A stretch of 38,498 bases of DNA from Verrucomicrobiota bacterium. Lineage in GTDB: Bacteria; Chlamydiota; Chlamydiia; Chlamydiales; SM23-39. Under the pieces are notes generated by a model. It was not told the DNA's origin. It ran no database searches and was given only the letters and a program-made list of their open reading frames with translations. The stretch lies in NCBI GenBank assembly GCA_028873295.1, contig JAGWKO010000008.1:1-38498 (forward strand), in the 5' to 3' direction. The position numbers and the translations under genes are program-made. Each line of letters opens with the position of its first letter. Within the stretch, counting starts at the first letter, position 1. This document shows, in pieces, positions 1 to 8,097 of this stretch.

Positions 1-2
1 AT

Positions 3-752
3 TCAGAATGGAGGAAATTTGAAAACACGATAAAAAAAGCCATAACGTCTTGCAAACAATCGGGTAATAATCCTGGTGATCATTTTGTCGGCGCCGACAA
101 AATGATCGGTATCGGCAAACAGGCCGAGAGAAAAGTTACCGATTGGTATCTGTCCCGTTTTGCCTGTTACCTTATCGCTCAGAACGGCGATCCCAGAAAG
201 CCAGAAATTGCTCAGGCACAAAAATACTTTGCTATCCAAACAAGACGTCAGGAAATTTCCGATCAGATAGCTGCTGATTTGGAAAGGTTAGAAACCCGTG
301 AGCAAATGACGGTAGAATTCAAAGCATTGTCTGGTGCCGCTAGAGAAGCTGGCGTTCAGGATAAGATGTTCGGCATTTTCCACGATGCAGGATACAAAGG
401 ACTCTATGGTGGTCTTGGAGTGGATGCTATAAAGATGCGCAAAGGAATTCCTCCTAAAGAAAACCTCATGGATCGAATGGACACCACCGAATTGATCGCT
501 AATCAATTCCGCATGTCTCAAACACGGGAAAAACTAAAGCGGGAAAACATCCGAAATCAAAGAGATGCAATTGAAACTCACGAGGCGGTAGGAAAAGAAG
601 TACGGGCTGCGATTGCAAAAATTGGTGGAACTCAACCAGAAAATATCCCTCCTGTAGAGCATATCAAAGAAGTCAAACAACGGCTGAAAACCTCTAAACC
701 TCTTCTAACGCTTGACCCTAAGGATGCAGCTGGTATTTCCGATATAACATAA
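3..752 (+). CDS. dinD: DNA damage-inducible protein D (DinD), 5' end outside window
   Basis: The reading frame is already open at the left edge, with residues SEWRKFENTIKKA before the first ATG at 102, so that internal ATG is not the start. The visible 249 residues match my memory of DinD: YLSRFACYLIAQNGDPRKPE, FAIQTRRQE, a GLYGGLG segment, and STELIANQF-like DTTELIANQFR. E. coli DinD is about 274 residues, so roughly 30-40 N-terminal residues are missing. In E. coli, DinD is SOS-induced and has been reported to inhibit RecA filaments; that is family knowledge. Homologues are often on mobile or accessory DNA, which fits the neighbours here. A 30-bp perfect palindrome lies inside the gene at 78-107. 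Confidence 0.9.
   Translation, partial: SEWRKFENTIKKAITSCKQSGNNPGDHFVGADKMIGIGKQAERKVTDWYLSRFACYLIAQNGDPRKPEIAQAQKYFAIQTRRQEISDQIAADLERLETREQMTVEFKALSGAAREAGVQDKMFGIFHDAGYKGLYGGLGVDAIKMRKGIPPKENLMDRMDTTELIANQFRMSQTREKLKRENIRNQRDAIETHEAVGKEVRAAIAKIGGTQPENIPPVEHIKEVKQRLKTSKPLLTLDPKDAAGISDIT
78..107. repeat. 30-bp perfect palindrome inside dinD
   Basis: The 15-bp arm at 78-92 (GATCATTTTGTCGGC) is followed directly by its exact reverse complement at 93-107, with no spacer. It encodes DHFVGADKMI of DinD. It arises because the codons for HFVG and ADKM are reverse complements here. Whether it is functional (protein-binding site or cruciform) or a by-product of conserved residues cannot be told from the sequence alone. 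Confidence 0.9.
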
Positions 753-870
753 TTTTCGCTTAAGTCATTCATTTGTCTCGTGGCTTTTTATGCTCAGTTA
801 GCCTTAATCTTTTGTTACGCACTTCCTTAAGACTTTACTTGATTGCATAGGTATTTTATCTTTCAAAAAT

Positions 871-2484
871 ATGGCAAAAATCGAAGGCGCAGGGGATATT
901 ACACCAAAACCACCTAACTCTGTTGTTCCACCAACAGATGCTTCTGTTGAGCGCGTTACTCAGAACGTAAGCTCAATTTCTAAAAAAATCAATGAAAACA
1001 CCTCGATAGAGGAGAAAAGTGAAAAGGCCATTCCTCAAACAGCAATGGAAATAAATGTATGTAAGGAAACTCCTGCTGCCATGGCAATGGTAGTTTACCA
1101 GCCGCCAAGGTCTCTTTTTTTAAAACAGGGAGAAAATGAAAATACGAAATCCCTAGAAGAAGAAAAACTCCTTTTAGACATAGCTGCAGCTGAAAGACAA
1201 TATTTAAACACTTATAAAGCGCTTCATACAGGAGGAAGAGAAACATCGGAAAGCGGATTAGTTCTCTCTGTTCTTACAGGAGTAAATTTCGAAAGGCCTC
1301 TTTTGGAAGAGATTCGCGAGGTTTTATCTGAGCATTTCGATCTTAGCGCTACTCCAATTCAATCTTTCACTCTGTTGACTAAGCCAGAAAGACGCAATCG
1401 AGTGATTCGAATCACACTCAAAAATACAGAAACTAGCATCATTTTTAAAGAATCTCATGCTGTTGCTTCAATTCCTAGTTCACCCCCTTCTGAGAAGGAC
1501 ATTGCCGATTCTTATAGTAGATTTACAAGAGACTGCGTTGGATTAGAATTTACTAGTCTTCTAGTTACCGAGAGTCCCTTGTGTCCAAAATACTATGGAG
1601 GGAGCTCTGAATATCGCTTTGTATTAATGCAAGACTTAGGAAAGCATGTAAGCCTTGTTGATTCTTTAGTCTTGGGAACATCTGAAACTGCAGCTGAGGC
1701 CTCCTTGCAGAGATTCATGATATGTCTTGGCAGATTTCATGCCGCAAGTTATGAAAAAACAAAAGAATATCAGGCAATGCTACATGACATAAATCCAAGC
1801 ACGAATCAAAATAATACTGAGGAATTAATTCAAAATAAAATAATAGGATTAAAATCTATCTGTGATTCATTCGATATTCCTTGGACAAACGCTATTGAAC
1901 AAGAAGCCATGACGGCATTACAGGAAAGTGTAAATCCGGAAGGTCCTTTCTGCAGCCTTCTTCACAACGATGCTTGCCCAGATAATACCTTTGATGTGCC
2001 AGATCAACTTGTGCTTATTGATTTTGAATGGGCATCAATAGGTAGCGCTCTATTAGATGCTACTTATCCTAGAATGAATATACCATCAGGTTGGTGTGCA
2101 GGAGCGATCCCAGAAGAAACGCTGCTCGCCATTGAAAACGCCTATAGAGATGAGCTGAAAAAACAGATTCCCGCTGCTACAATTGATACAGCGTATGACA
2201 CGGCTTACACACAAGCATGCGCCTGTCACATACTGAGCTACACTGTTTCACTAATCAAAGAGGGTCTAGAGGAAGACTTTATGTGGGGGGCTCCTGACCT
2301 AGGCTGGACTCCCACGATCCGACCAAGAGTTTTATCTCATCTTCAAGCATTTATCAACATCTCAGAAAGAACTAGTTCTCTTCCTGCATTCAAATCGATG
2401 ACAATATCTCTTCTAGAGAAGCTTAAAAAGGAGTGGCCCGAAGCAAAATCTCTAGAGCTATATCCTGCATTTACCAAAAATTAG
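871..2484 (+). CDS. APH/choline-kinase-fold phosphotransferase, 537 aa
   Basis: The C-terminal half carries the catalytic signature of the aminoglycoside phosphotransferase/choline kinase superfamily: H365-N-D367 followed by N372 (HNDACPDN) and the metal-binding D384 in LIDFEWA. K193 in IIFKES is a candidate ATP-binding lysine, and FVLMQDLG looks like the hinge strand. HND plus DFE is closer to choline/ethanolamine kinases than to HGD-type antibiotic kinases. The substrate is unknown. About 150 residues precede the kinase core. The first ~85 are Thr/Ser/Glu-rich and likely disordered, which is unusual for a simple metabolic kinase and leaves room for a secretion signal. No good Shine-Dalgarno sequence is visible before ATG 871. 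The 118 bp between it and dinD hold no other gene that I can see. Confidence 0.7.
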   Translation: MAKIEGAGDITPKPPNSVVPPTDASVERVTQNVSSISKKINENTSIEEKSEKAIPQTAMEINVCKETPAAMAMVVYQPPRSLFLKQGENENTKSLEEEKLLLDIAAAERQYLNTYKALHTGGRETSESGLVLSVLTGVNFERPLLEEIREVLSEHFDLSATPIQSFTLLTKPERRNRVIRITLKNTETSIIFKESHAVASIPSSPPSEKDIADSYSRFTRDCVGLEFTSLLVTESPLCPKYYGGSSEYRFVLMQDLGKHVSLVDSLVLGTSETAAEASLQRFMICLGRFHAASYEKTKEYQAMLHDINPSTNQNNTEELIQNKIIGLKSICDSFDIPWTNAIEQEAMTALQESVNPEGPFCSLLHNDACPDNTFDVPDQLVLIDFEWASIGSALLDATYPRMNIPSGWCAGAIPEETLLAIENAYRDELKKQIPAATIDTAYDTAYTQACACHILSYTVSLIKEGLEEDFMWGAPDLGWTPTIRPRVLSHLQAFINISERTSSLPAFKSMTISLLEKLKKEWPEAKSLELYPAFTKN

Positions 2485-2497
2485 CGCTTCATGCTTC

Positions 2498-2782
2498 TTG
2501 CTGAAAAAATGTTTTTTGCTCAAAATGAATGTGATGGATCCAGATTTGAGAAGCTTTGCTAGAATGAAGTGGGAAGAACTCTATCTTGAGGCTCTCATTG
2601 GCCGTTTGCAGCCATTCGGACATGTGCTTGAAATAGGATTTTCTTTGGGTTATTCCTCAAAACTTATTCAAACAGCCCGACCTACCCATCATACGATCAT
2701 TGAAGTAGATCCTGAAGTAGCAGAAAAAGCGGCGGCATGGGCATCTCATTATTCTGACATCACTGTCATTGAGGGGGATTGA
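2498..2782 (+). pseudogene. truncated SAM-dependent methyltransferase (guanidinoacetate methyltransferase-like)
   Basis: Residues MKWEELYLEALIG, then VLEIGFSLGYSSKLIQ (SAM motif I) and HTIIEVDPEVAEKAAAWA (acidic motif II strand) match the front half of guanidinoacetate N-methyltransferase-like proteins. The frame stops at a TGA right after VIEGD, where relatives usually continue with Trp and over 100 more residues. No convincing continuation follows in any frame. The frame opens with TTG at 2498; ATG 2525 is the first plausible start and has no clear Shine-Dalgarno sequence. It lies 13 bp after the kinase gene. I read it as a decayed fragment with its C-terminal half lost, although a short expressed remnant is possible. 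Confidence 0.6.
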
Positions 2783-2896
2783 AAATCCCCAACAACCAAT
2801 AATCATCTAGCTAAAAATCAAAAAGATGAACTAAGTAATCAAATGAAAGGCACATTAAAAGCAAAAATATCATCGATTATGGGCAATGAAAAACAC

Positions 2897-3292
2897 TCAA
2901 GGATGTTCATCATTCCTTTGAGAACGAAGCAGGTAAGCACGTTTTATGGTAAACCCAAACTTATCTGATAAGACGTCACCAGGAAGCTCCTTATACCCAC
3001 CATTCTTAATGGTTTCAAGCTCTAGCAAAAATGATACAACGGGGTCTTCTGGATCAAGCAAGACAATACGAGAAAACTGTGCGAGCTCAGATTCACTTAA
3101 CACTTCCTGCACTTTAGAAGTAACAAGTTTATAAGACCCAAGTTCTTTTGAGTTAAGCCACGCTGACGAAACAACTATATCCCATTTCTCAAAGGGCTCC
3201 TCTCTCAAAAAGAGAGCAAAAATCAAAAGACGCTCATGCTCTTTCTCGAGAACAGAAATAACAGCTTTAAGTTTTTCTATTACCTGCTTCAT
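2897..3292 (-). CDS. hypothetical partner of the HEPN protein, possible MNT-like component
   Basis: This is a 131-residue soluble protein with no signal or membrane segment. The core FALFLREEPFEKWDIVVSSAW resembles a family of small proteins found beside HEPN genes. I cannot see the GSxxxG/DxD nucleotidyltransferase motif of classic MNT antitoxins, so assignment to that fold is uncertain. Its start overlaps the stop of the HEPN gene by 4 nt (ATGA at 3289-3292), so the two are almost certainly co-translated. The 114 bp beyond its stop, up to the truncated methyltransferase, contain no gene that I can support. Confidence 0.6.
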   Translation of the reverse strand: MKQVIEKLKAVISVLEKEHERLLIFALFLREEPFEKWDIVVSSAWLNSKELGSYKLVTSKVQEVLSESELAQFSRIVLLDPEDPVVSFLLELETIKNGGYKELPGDVLSDKFGFTIKRAYLLRSQRNDEHP

Positions 3293-3675
3293 AAAATTCT
3301 CAATAAGGTCTCTGTAGCATCCAATAAAAGCTTCACATCTTGTTCAGTTGGTTTCACTGAGGAGTAGCGTTTCTCAGGATTCCACTTCGTTACCGCTGAC
3401 CATTCAGACCAAAAAGAAGTTTTTACCTCCCTCTCTACCCCAGAAAAATGCAGCAAAATCTCAAAGTCATGCGTTTTTAAAAATTTGTACTTCCCATCCC
3501 CGGTATACTCATCCCACCCAAGTGTTGCACATATTTTCTTCTTTAAACCAAATTCTATAGCATATCCACAGAGATAGAACGCCCCACCATATCTATTGAC
3601 GTGATAAAGCTCTTTAGCATCGCCATACCTTTCCTCCGCTAACAGCTGTAACTCATGGACTTTAAGATTTTTCAC
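3289..3675 (-). CDS. HEPN-domain protein
   Basis: This 128-residue protein has the typical N-terminal HEPN helices: AEERYGDAKELY followed by YGGAFYLCGYAIEFGLKK, then LKTHDFEILLHFSG. HEPN proteins are often RNases in toxin-antitoxin, abortive infection or CRISPR contexts, but a clear R-x4-6-H catalytic motif is not obvious here, so it could be a non-catalytic HEPN. It is the first gene of a two-gene minus-strand unit that overlaps its partner by 4 nt. The start used is GTG at 3675; no upstream in-frame ATG exists before a stop, and the Shine-Dalgarno-like GAGG sits unusually close to it. A toxin-antitoxin or defence role is inference from gene arrangement. Confidence 0.7.
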   Translation of the reverse strand: MKNLKVHELQLLAEERYGDAKELYHVNRYGGAFYLCGYAIEFGLKKKICATLGWDEYTGDGKYKFLKTHDFEILLHFSGVEREVKTSFWSEWSAVTKWNPEKRYSSVKPTEQDVKLLLDATETLLRIL

Positions 3676-3876
3676 CTCAGCGTCAACCCATTCTATCCTG
3701 TTTTACTCAAACAGCATACAGATACGATAGCTATCATAATAGTTTTTTCATAGTAGATCGTACATTCTCACCTCACATCATTTCAGAATGTGCCACCAGC
3801 GTGCCATTTCGCAGCTTTACACCATCTTTTTGACGGACTTTCTGATACAATTTTTAAGGAGATTTCCTCAATGAAT

Positions 3877-3959
3877 TGCTCGGAGTGGGACTCGAACCCA
3901 CACGGGATTGCTCCCAAGGGATTTTAAGTCCCTAGTGTCTACCATTCCACCATCCAAGC
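3877..3959 (-). tRNA. tRNA-Leu (anticodon UAA)
   Basis: An 83-nt class II tRNA can be folded by hand. The acceptor arm GCTTGGA pairs with TCCGAGC, followed by discriminator A. The anticodon stem AGGGA/TCCCT encloses CTTAAAA, giving anticodon TAA (3924-3926). There is a long variable arm, and the T arm is GTGGG-TTCGAGT-CCCAC. No CCA is encoded. It lies 9 bp after the stop of the upstream minus-strand gene, so it may be transcribed with the ribosomal/gapA cluster. Its 3' end faces the accessory stretch at 1-3.8 kb, as expected of a tRNA used as an integration site, but no integrase or direct repeat was seen. Confidence 0.95.
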
Positions 3960-3968
3960 AAGCGTGAA

Positions 3969-4562
3969 TTACAGCTCTTCGCCCTCTTCCTCAGATGGCT
4001 CAAAAGGAACTTCTGCCACTGGAGGTTGCGTCTCCTTTTGCCACTGCAACGTGTCTCGAATCAGAGCAGGAGGAGGAGGAAATAACTTGGAAATAAACGA
4101 AGGCGATTTCTGTTCTCCTTCAACAGCAGGCTCGGAAACAGGAGCTCCTTGCACAGCAGAAGCAGCGCCTCCACCTCCGCGACCGCGACGCCCGCGACGA
4201 CGGCGCTTTTTGCGCTGCTCCTCTCCATTGCCAGAAGACGCAGATGTCTCGCGTCCCTCTTCCAAAACAGGTTCTTTCCTGCCGCCACCAATCTTGATCG
4301 CCGTCCTCTCAGCAGGCAATGCCGCCTTCAGACTCATTCGAAGTTCTTTCACCTCGAGCACTTCATAATCGCTCACAGGCAGAAGAAAAGCCTGTGGCCG
4401 CTCAAGAGAGCGAAAAAAAAGAGAATGCCCAAAGGAGACTACCTCTAACGCGTCTACAGAATACTCTTCTTGTTGAGATCCATCGCTGCGCCGTACAACA
4501 AGCTTCATCCCATCGCGCGGCGTAACTACCGTTTCTACCATTGGTTCACGTGTAAAATGCAC
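3969..4562 (-). CDS. chlamydial conserved hypothetical protein with basic tail (CT504 position)
   Basis: This is a 197-residue protein. The first ~95 residues form a small globular-looking domain (EYSVDALEVVSFGHSLFF, YEVLEVKELRMSLKAALP). A strongly basic low-complexity block at about 117-132 (RKKRRRRGRRGRGGGG) follows, and then a Pro/Glu-rich tail. The basic RG-rich block suggests nucleic-acid binding, but that is only inference. It follows gapA directly on the same strand, as hypothetical CT504 follows gapA in C. trachomatis by my memory. The start is GTG 4562, with AAGGTG five bases upstream; the later ATG at 4541 lacks a ribosome-binding site. Confidence 0.65.
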   Translation of the reverse strand: MHFTREPMVETVVTPRDGMKLVVRRSDGSQQEEYSVDALEVVSFGHSLFFRSLERPQAFLLPVSDYEVLEVKELRMSLKAALPAERTAIKIGGGRKEPVLEEGRETSASSGNGEEQRKKRRRRGRRGRGGGGAASAVQGAPVSEPAVEGEQKSPSFISKLFPPPPALIRDTLQWQKETQPPVAEVPFEPSEEEGEEL

Positions 4563-4580
4563 AAAAACACCTTTTCCTTT

Positions 4581-4614
4581 AGTCGGAGGTCGCTACTTAT
4601 CTCAAACTCCGACT
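4581..4614. other. hairpin between gapA and the CT504-like gene
   Basis: AGTCGGAG at 4581-4588 pairs perfectly with CTCCGACT at 4607-4614 across an 18-nt loop. It sits in the 74-bp gap downstream of gapA. There is no following U-run on the minus strand, so it is not a standard terminator. It may process or stabilise the transcript, or may be chance. Confidence 0.4.
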
Positions 4615-4636
4615 TTGAGCCAGGGAGATTTCCATC

Positions 4637-5641
4637 TCACTCTTTGGAGGACATATGCTCCAAAAGATCAACAACGCGGTGCGCATAGCCCCCCTCATTG
4701 TCATACCAGGCAATTAACTTGTAAAATTTACTATTCAACGCTATCCCCGCCTTCTTATCAAAAATGGAGGAGAAACGCGTCCCTATAAAATCTGAAGAGA
4801 CCAGCTCTTCATCTGTAGTCGATAAAATACCTCGAAGCTCTCCCGCAGCAGCCTCATCCATAGCTTGAACAATCTCCGCATAGCTCGTTTCTCGACCAAG
4901 CCGTACAGTAAGGTCCACTGCAGAAACATCAAGAACAGGAACGCGAAAAGCCATTCCCGTTAACTTTCCTTTTAATTCAGGCAAACAAAGCGTTACCGCT
5001 TTTGCTGCACCTGTCGATGCCGGAATAATATTGTGCCCGGCAGCACGTCCACCGCGAAAATCCTTGTGCGCCGCACCATCCACTGTCAGCTGCGATGCTG
5101 TCAGCGCATGCACGGTCGTCATTAACCCCTCCTCAATCCCAAAATGATCGAGGAGCACCTTGCAAAGAGGGGCTAAGCAGTTCGTTGTACAGGAAGCATT
5201 GGAAAGAATATGATCCTTCGATGGATCATACTGCTTATGATTCACTCCCATTACAAAGGTAGGAATCTCCGCCTTCCCAGGAGCAGAAATCAACACCCTC
5301 TTGGCGCCAGCCTCAAGATGCTTTTTCGCTCCCTCTAAATGAGTAAAGCGCCCCGTTGACTCTACCACATAGTCAACGGCAAGATCCTTCCAAGGTAAAA
5401 GAGCAGGATCCTTTTCGGCAAAAACGCGAATGGAATTCCCATCTACTTCAAGAGCCTCAGAGCGCGCTACCATGCGCTTGGGGTACGTTCCATAGACAGT
5501 GTCATGTTGAAAAAGATAGGCAAGGTGGTCTTTTTCTACGAGATCATTGATTGCGACAACTTCAAGAGAGGTACTCTCAAGTACTCTTCGCAATACCAGT
5601 CGGCCAATCCGGCCAAATCCATTGATCGCAATACGTCTCAC
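4637..5641 (-). CDS. gapA: glyceraldehyde-3-phosphate dehydrogenase
   Basis: This is a full-length GAPDH of about 334 residues that interconverts glyceraldehyde-3-phosphate and 1,3-bisphosphoglycerate in cytosolic glycolysis. The NAD-binding motif [13 protein letters not shown] is at the N-terminus, the catalytic cysteine is in SNASCTTNC, and the catalytic histidine is in [10 protein letters not shown]. The C-terminus has [15 protein letters not shown]. No ATG is available. I favour GTG 5641 (reading M-R-R-I-A-I-N-G) because AGGTGGGG lies 6-7 nt upstream; GTG 5653 is the longer alternative. It follows rplQ on the same strand, the typical chlamydial arrangement, which links glycolytic capacity to the ribosomal operon. 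Confidence 0.97.
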   Translation of the reverse strand: MRRIAINGFGRIGRLVLRRVLESTSLEVVAINDLVEKDHLAYLFQHDTVYGTYPKRMVARSEALEVDGNSIRVFAEKDPALLPWKDLAVDYVVESTGRFTHLEGAKKHLEAGAKRVLISAPGKAEIPTFVMGVNHKQYDPSKDHILSNASCTTNCLAPLCKVLLDHFGIEEGLMTTVHALTASQLTVDGAAHKDFRGGRAAGHNIIPASTGAAKAVTLCLPELKGKLTGMAFRVPVLDVSAVDLTVRLGRETSYAEIVQAMDEAAAGELRGILSTTDEELVSSDFIGTRFSSIFDKKAGIALNSKFYKLIAWYDNEGGYAHRVVDLLEHMSSKE

Positions 5642-5673
5642 CAAAGGCCCCACCTCACCCTTAGACCCCTTGT

Positions 5674-6105
5674 TTATGCAGGAAGATACTCAAGATAGCA
5701 AGAAGTCCCACCATCTCCAACGCGGTCAGAAAGGCGCACTATCCGCGTATACCCACCATTTCTCTCAGAAAAACGCAGACGAAGCTCGCCAAAGAGCTTG
5801 TCCATCACAAAACGATCGCGAGACCAAGAGCTTTTATCGCCATCCTTCTTCACCTGTCTGGCTTCTTTCGTCGTCAGAGAGTTAAAGGTAATGCGCATTT
5901 CAGAAATAGCTCTGCGCCTGGAGGCGAGGCTATTTTCCTTCGCAAGCGTCACCATGCGGTCCGCATGACGGCGCAGCTCTTTTGCCTTAACAATCGTTGT
6001 CTCTAAATGACCATGCTCAATGAGAGACTTGAGCATGTTTGCCATCATGGCTCTCCTGTGAGAGCCTGTTCTGCCTACTTTAAATGTATGCTTGCCATGT
6101 CTCAT
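5674..6105 (-). CDS. rplQ: 50S ribosomal protein L17
   Basis: This is a 143-residue protein beginning [20 protein letters not shown], with [15 protein letters not shown], the L17 signature. L17 lies near the exit tunnel of the large subunit. The start codon overlaps the rpoA stop by 4 nt (ATGA, 6102-6105), so it is translationally coupled to rpoA, as is normal for the alpha operon. Confidence 0.98.
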   Translation of the reverse strand: MRHGKHTFKVGRTGSHRRAMMANMLKSLIEHGHLETTIVKAKELRRHADRMVTLAKENSLASRRRAISEMRITFNSLTTKEARQVKKDGDKSSWSRDRFVMDKLFGELRLRFSERNGGYTRIVRLSDRVGDGGTSCYLEYLPA

Positions 6106-7199
6106 TCTACTACCTGGCCTCCCAGCTTCTCTTCTTTGTAAGTGCGCAGAACATCGCGAATATTTTCGCGCGTAACATCGTACTGGCTCAAGTCCATGTT
6201 CAACGACAGCCCCAAATCATCCAATTTCTTTTTAATTTCAGTAAGAGACTTTTTGCCAAAATTGCGGAATTGCAACATCTCGCTCTCCGGCATCAAAACA
6301 AGTTCTCCAATCGTTCCTACGTTTGCCGACTCAAGGCAGTTCGCAGAACGAACAGAGAGCTCAATCTCATCAATTCTAAGAGCTAATTTGCTCAAAAGCT
6401 CTTCACGATCTCTGTTTGTCGCCATCTCTCCACGATCAAACTCAATCAGATGTCCTTTAATCTGATCAAAAATCTGGAAATGAAGCGTTCCTATCTGTGC
6501 AGCATAGGCAAGAGCTTCCATCGGATGCACTCTCCCATCAGTTGTCACTTCCAGGATCAAGCGATCAAAATCAGTGTCCTGTCCTACACGTGTGTTTTCT
6601 ACAAAGTAGTTCACAAGACGTACGGGAGAAAAAGCACTGTCGAGTACAATTTCATCTACCTGAGGCTCCTCGATCGGATTCCTCTCGGCAGGCACATACC
6701 CCCTGCCTCGCCCAATCTGCAGATCGATCCTCTTGGTCATAGGCTTCGTCACAGTAAAGAGAAGATGAGAAGGGTTAACAATCTCATACTCTCCCCCACC
6801 TAAAAGATCTCTAAGAGTTACAGGATAGGAACCCCCCTTCTCTTCGATCATCTCTTGCGTAATCTCGAGCATTTTAGTGACTTGATGCAACATGCGGGAA
6901 GGCTCTTCACCGCTTTGTTTACGAATAAGAGCACCCTTGAAATTCAAAATAATGTGCGTCATATCCTGCACAATACCTTCAATGGCCATATACTCGTGAG
7001 GAACACCTTCGATCCGCACAGAAAGAATAGACGGGGCCTCTAAAGAAGTGAGCAAGACCCTGCGCAATGCATTGCCTATCGTGTGACCAAAGCCGCGCTC
7101 AAAAGGCTCAATTACAAAACGCGTGAAAAGAGCAGTTTGGGTGGCTTCATCCCATTTGATCCTTTCCGGTATCTTAAACTTACCATACTTCACTGACAT
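6102..7199 (-). CDS. rpoA: DNA-directed RNA polymerase alpha subunit
   Basis: The protein has 365 residues. The N-terminal assembly domain shows ERGFGHTIGNALRRVLLTSL, the hallmark dimerisation helix. The C-terminal domain, which contacts UP elements and activators, shows ESANVGTIGELVLMPESEML and FGKKSLTEIKKKLDDLGLSL. It is slightly longer than E. coli alpha (329) and close to chlamydial lengths. ATG 7199 has AAGGAG upstream. It lies 11 bp after rpsK. Confidence 0.98.
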   Translation of the reverse strand: MSVKYGKFKIPERIKWDEATQTALFTRFVIEPFERGFGHTIGNALRRVLLTSLEAPSILSVRIEGVPHEYMAIEGIVQDMTHIILNFKGALIRKQSGEEPSRMLHQVTKMLEITQEMIEEKGGSYPVTLRDLLGGGEYEIVNPSHLLFTVTKPMTKRIDLQIGRGRGYVPAERNPIEEPQVDEIVLDSAFSPVRLVNYFVENTRVGQDTDFDRLILEVTTDGRVHPMEALAYAAQIGTLHFQIFDQIKGHLIEFDRGEMATNRDREELLSKLALRIDEIELSVRSANCLESANVGTIGELVLMPESEMLQFRNFGKKSLTEIKKKLDDLGLSLNMDLSQYDVTRENIRDVLRTYKEEKLGGQVVE

Positions 7200-7210
7200 C
7201 GCTACTCCTT

Positions 7211-7633
7211 TTACACCCTTCTACGTTTGCGAGGACGGCATCCATTATGCGGCACAGGGGTCGCATCGCGAATCACACTGATCACAAGACCAGCGCTCTG
7301 CAATCCGCGCACTGCCGACTCTCTGCCGGCTCCAGGTCCGCTTAAATTGACTTCGCACTCCTTCATGCTCACCAGGGAAACTGCTTCCCGTCCTGCGTTC
7401 TGCGCTGCAATCGTTGCTGCAAAAGCAGATGATTTGCGAGAACCGGAAAAGTTGGACTTTCCCGCAGAAGACCAGGAGATCACATTCCCTGCCAAATCCG
7501 TGATCGAAACCATGGTGTTGTTGAAGGTTGCTTTGATATGCGCAATCCCCGAAGGAACAGTACGCACTATTCTTTTCCTCACACGAGCACCCATTTTTTT
7601 GGGAAGCCCTTTTTGTTCTTGTTGCTGTGCCAA
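7211..7633 (-). CDS. rpsK: 30S ribosomal protein S11
   Basis: This is a 140-residue platform protein with [20 protein letters not shown] and the C-terminal [15 protein letters not shown], both diagnostic of S11. A short ~15-residue N-terminal extension rich in Gln/Lys precedes the conserved [12 protein letters not shown]. It lies 23 bp after rpsM in the alpha operon order. Confidence 0.98.
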   Translation of the reverse strand: MAQQQEQKGLPKKMGARVRKRIVRTVPSGIAHIKATFNNTMVSITDLAGNVISWSSAGKSNFSGSRKSSAFAATIAAQNAGREAVSLVSMKECEVNLSGPGAGRESAVRGLQSAGLVISVIRDATPVPHNGCRPRKRRRV

Positions 7634-7656
7634 GGCTACAACTCCTTATCCCTATG

Positions 7657-8025
7657 TTAGATCTTCTTATTCGCCACTGTTTTGCGCTTCCCTTTGCGTG
7701 TCCGCGCATTGGTTCGCGTTCTCTGCCCGCGCACAGGCAATCCCACCTTGTGGCGCATGCCCCGATAGGAGTGGATTCCTATCAGGCGTTTAATGTTATT
7801 CTGAATTTGACGCCGTAGATCCCCTTCCACCATGTAGTCGGTACTCAGGATCGCATTGAGCTGGGCAATTTGCTCTTCCGTCAATTCTCGAGCGCGCATG
7901 TCCTTATTCAAACCAAGTTTCTGAATAATCTCATTCGAAACAGCACGGCCAACCCCAAAAAGATAGGTCAAGCTAATCTCCAATCTCTTATTGTCCGGAA
8001 TGTCAATTCCAATCACTCTAGGCAT
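7657..8025 (-). CDS. rpsM: 30S ribosomal protein S13
   Basis: This is a 122-residue head protein that contacts tRNA and forms inter-subunit bridges. [19 protein letters not shown], the helix-hairpin region [13 protein letters not shown], and the tail [20 protein letters not shown] are diagnostic. The 72-bp gap between secY and rpsM is too short to contain rpmJ, which occupies this place in E. coli; its absence fits the chlamydial layout. Confidence 0.98.
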   Translation of the reverse strand: MPRVIGIDIPDNKRLEISLTYLFGVGRAVSNEIIQKLGLNKDMRARELTEEQIAQLNAILSTDYMVEGDLRRQIQNNIKRLIGIHSYRGMRHKVGLPVRGQRTRTNARTRKGKRKTVANKKI

Positions 8026-8097
8026 GTCAAAATCCTTATCTAAGCTATTTTCAGTATAAGAAGTCTACCACAAAGGGCTCCTTCTCTACAAGTAGGA

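Noticed and set aside
871-2484. Aminoglycoside resistance gene
   Set aside because: The fold fits, but the catalytic HND and DFE residues are more like choline/ethanolamine kinases, and nothing supports an antibiotic substrate.
4149-4448. Open frames on both strands over the basic-tailed hypothetical gene
   Set aside because: Arginine-rich low-complexity DNA gives open frames in several phases; only the minus-strand frame from GTG 4562 has a ribosome-binding site and fits the neighbours.
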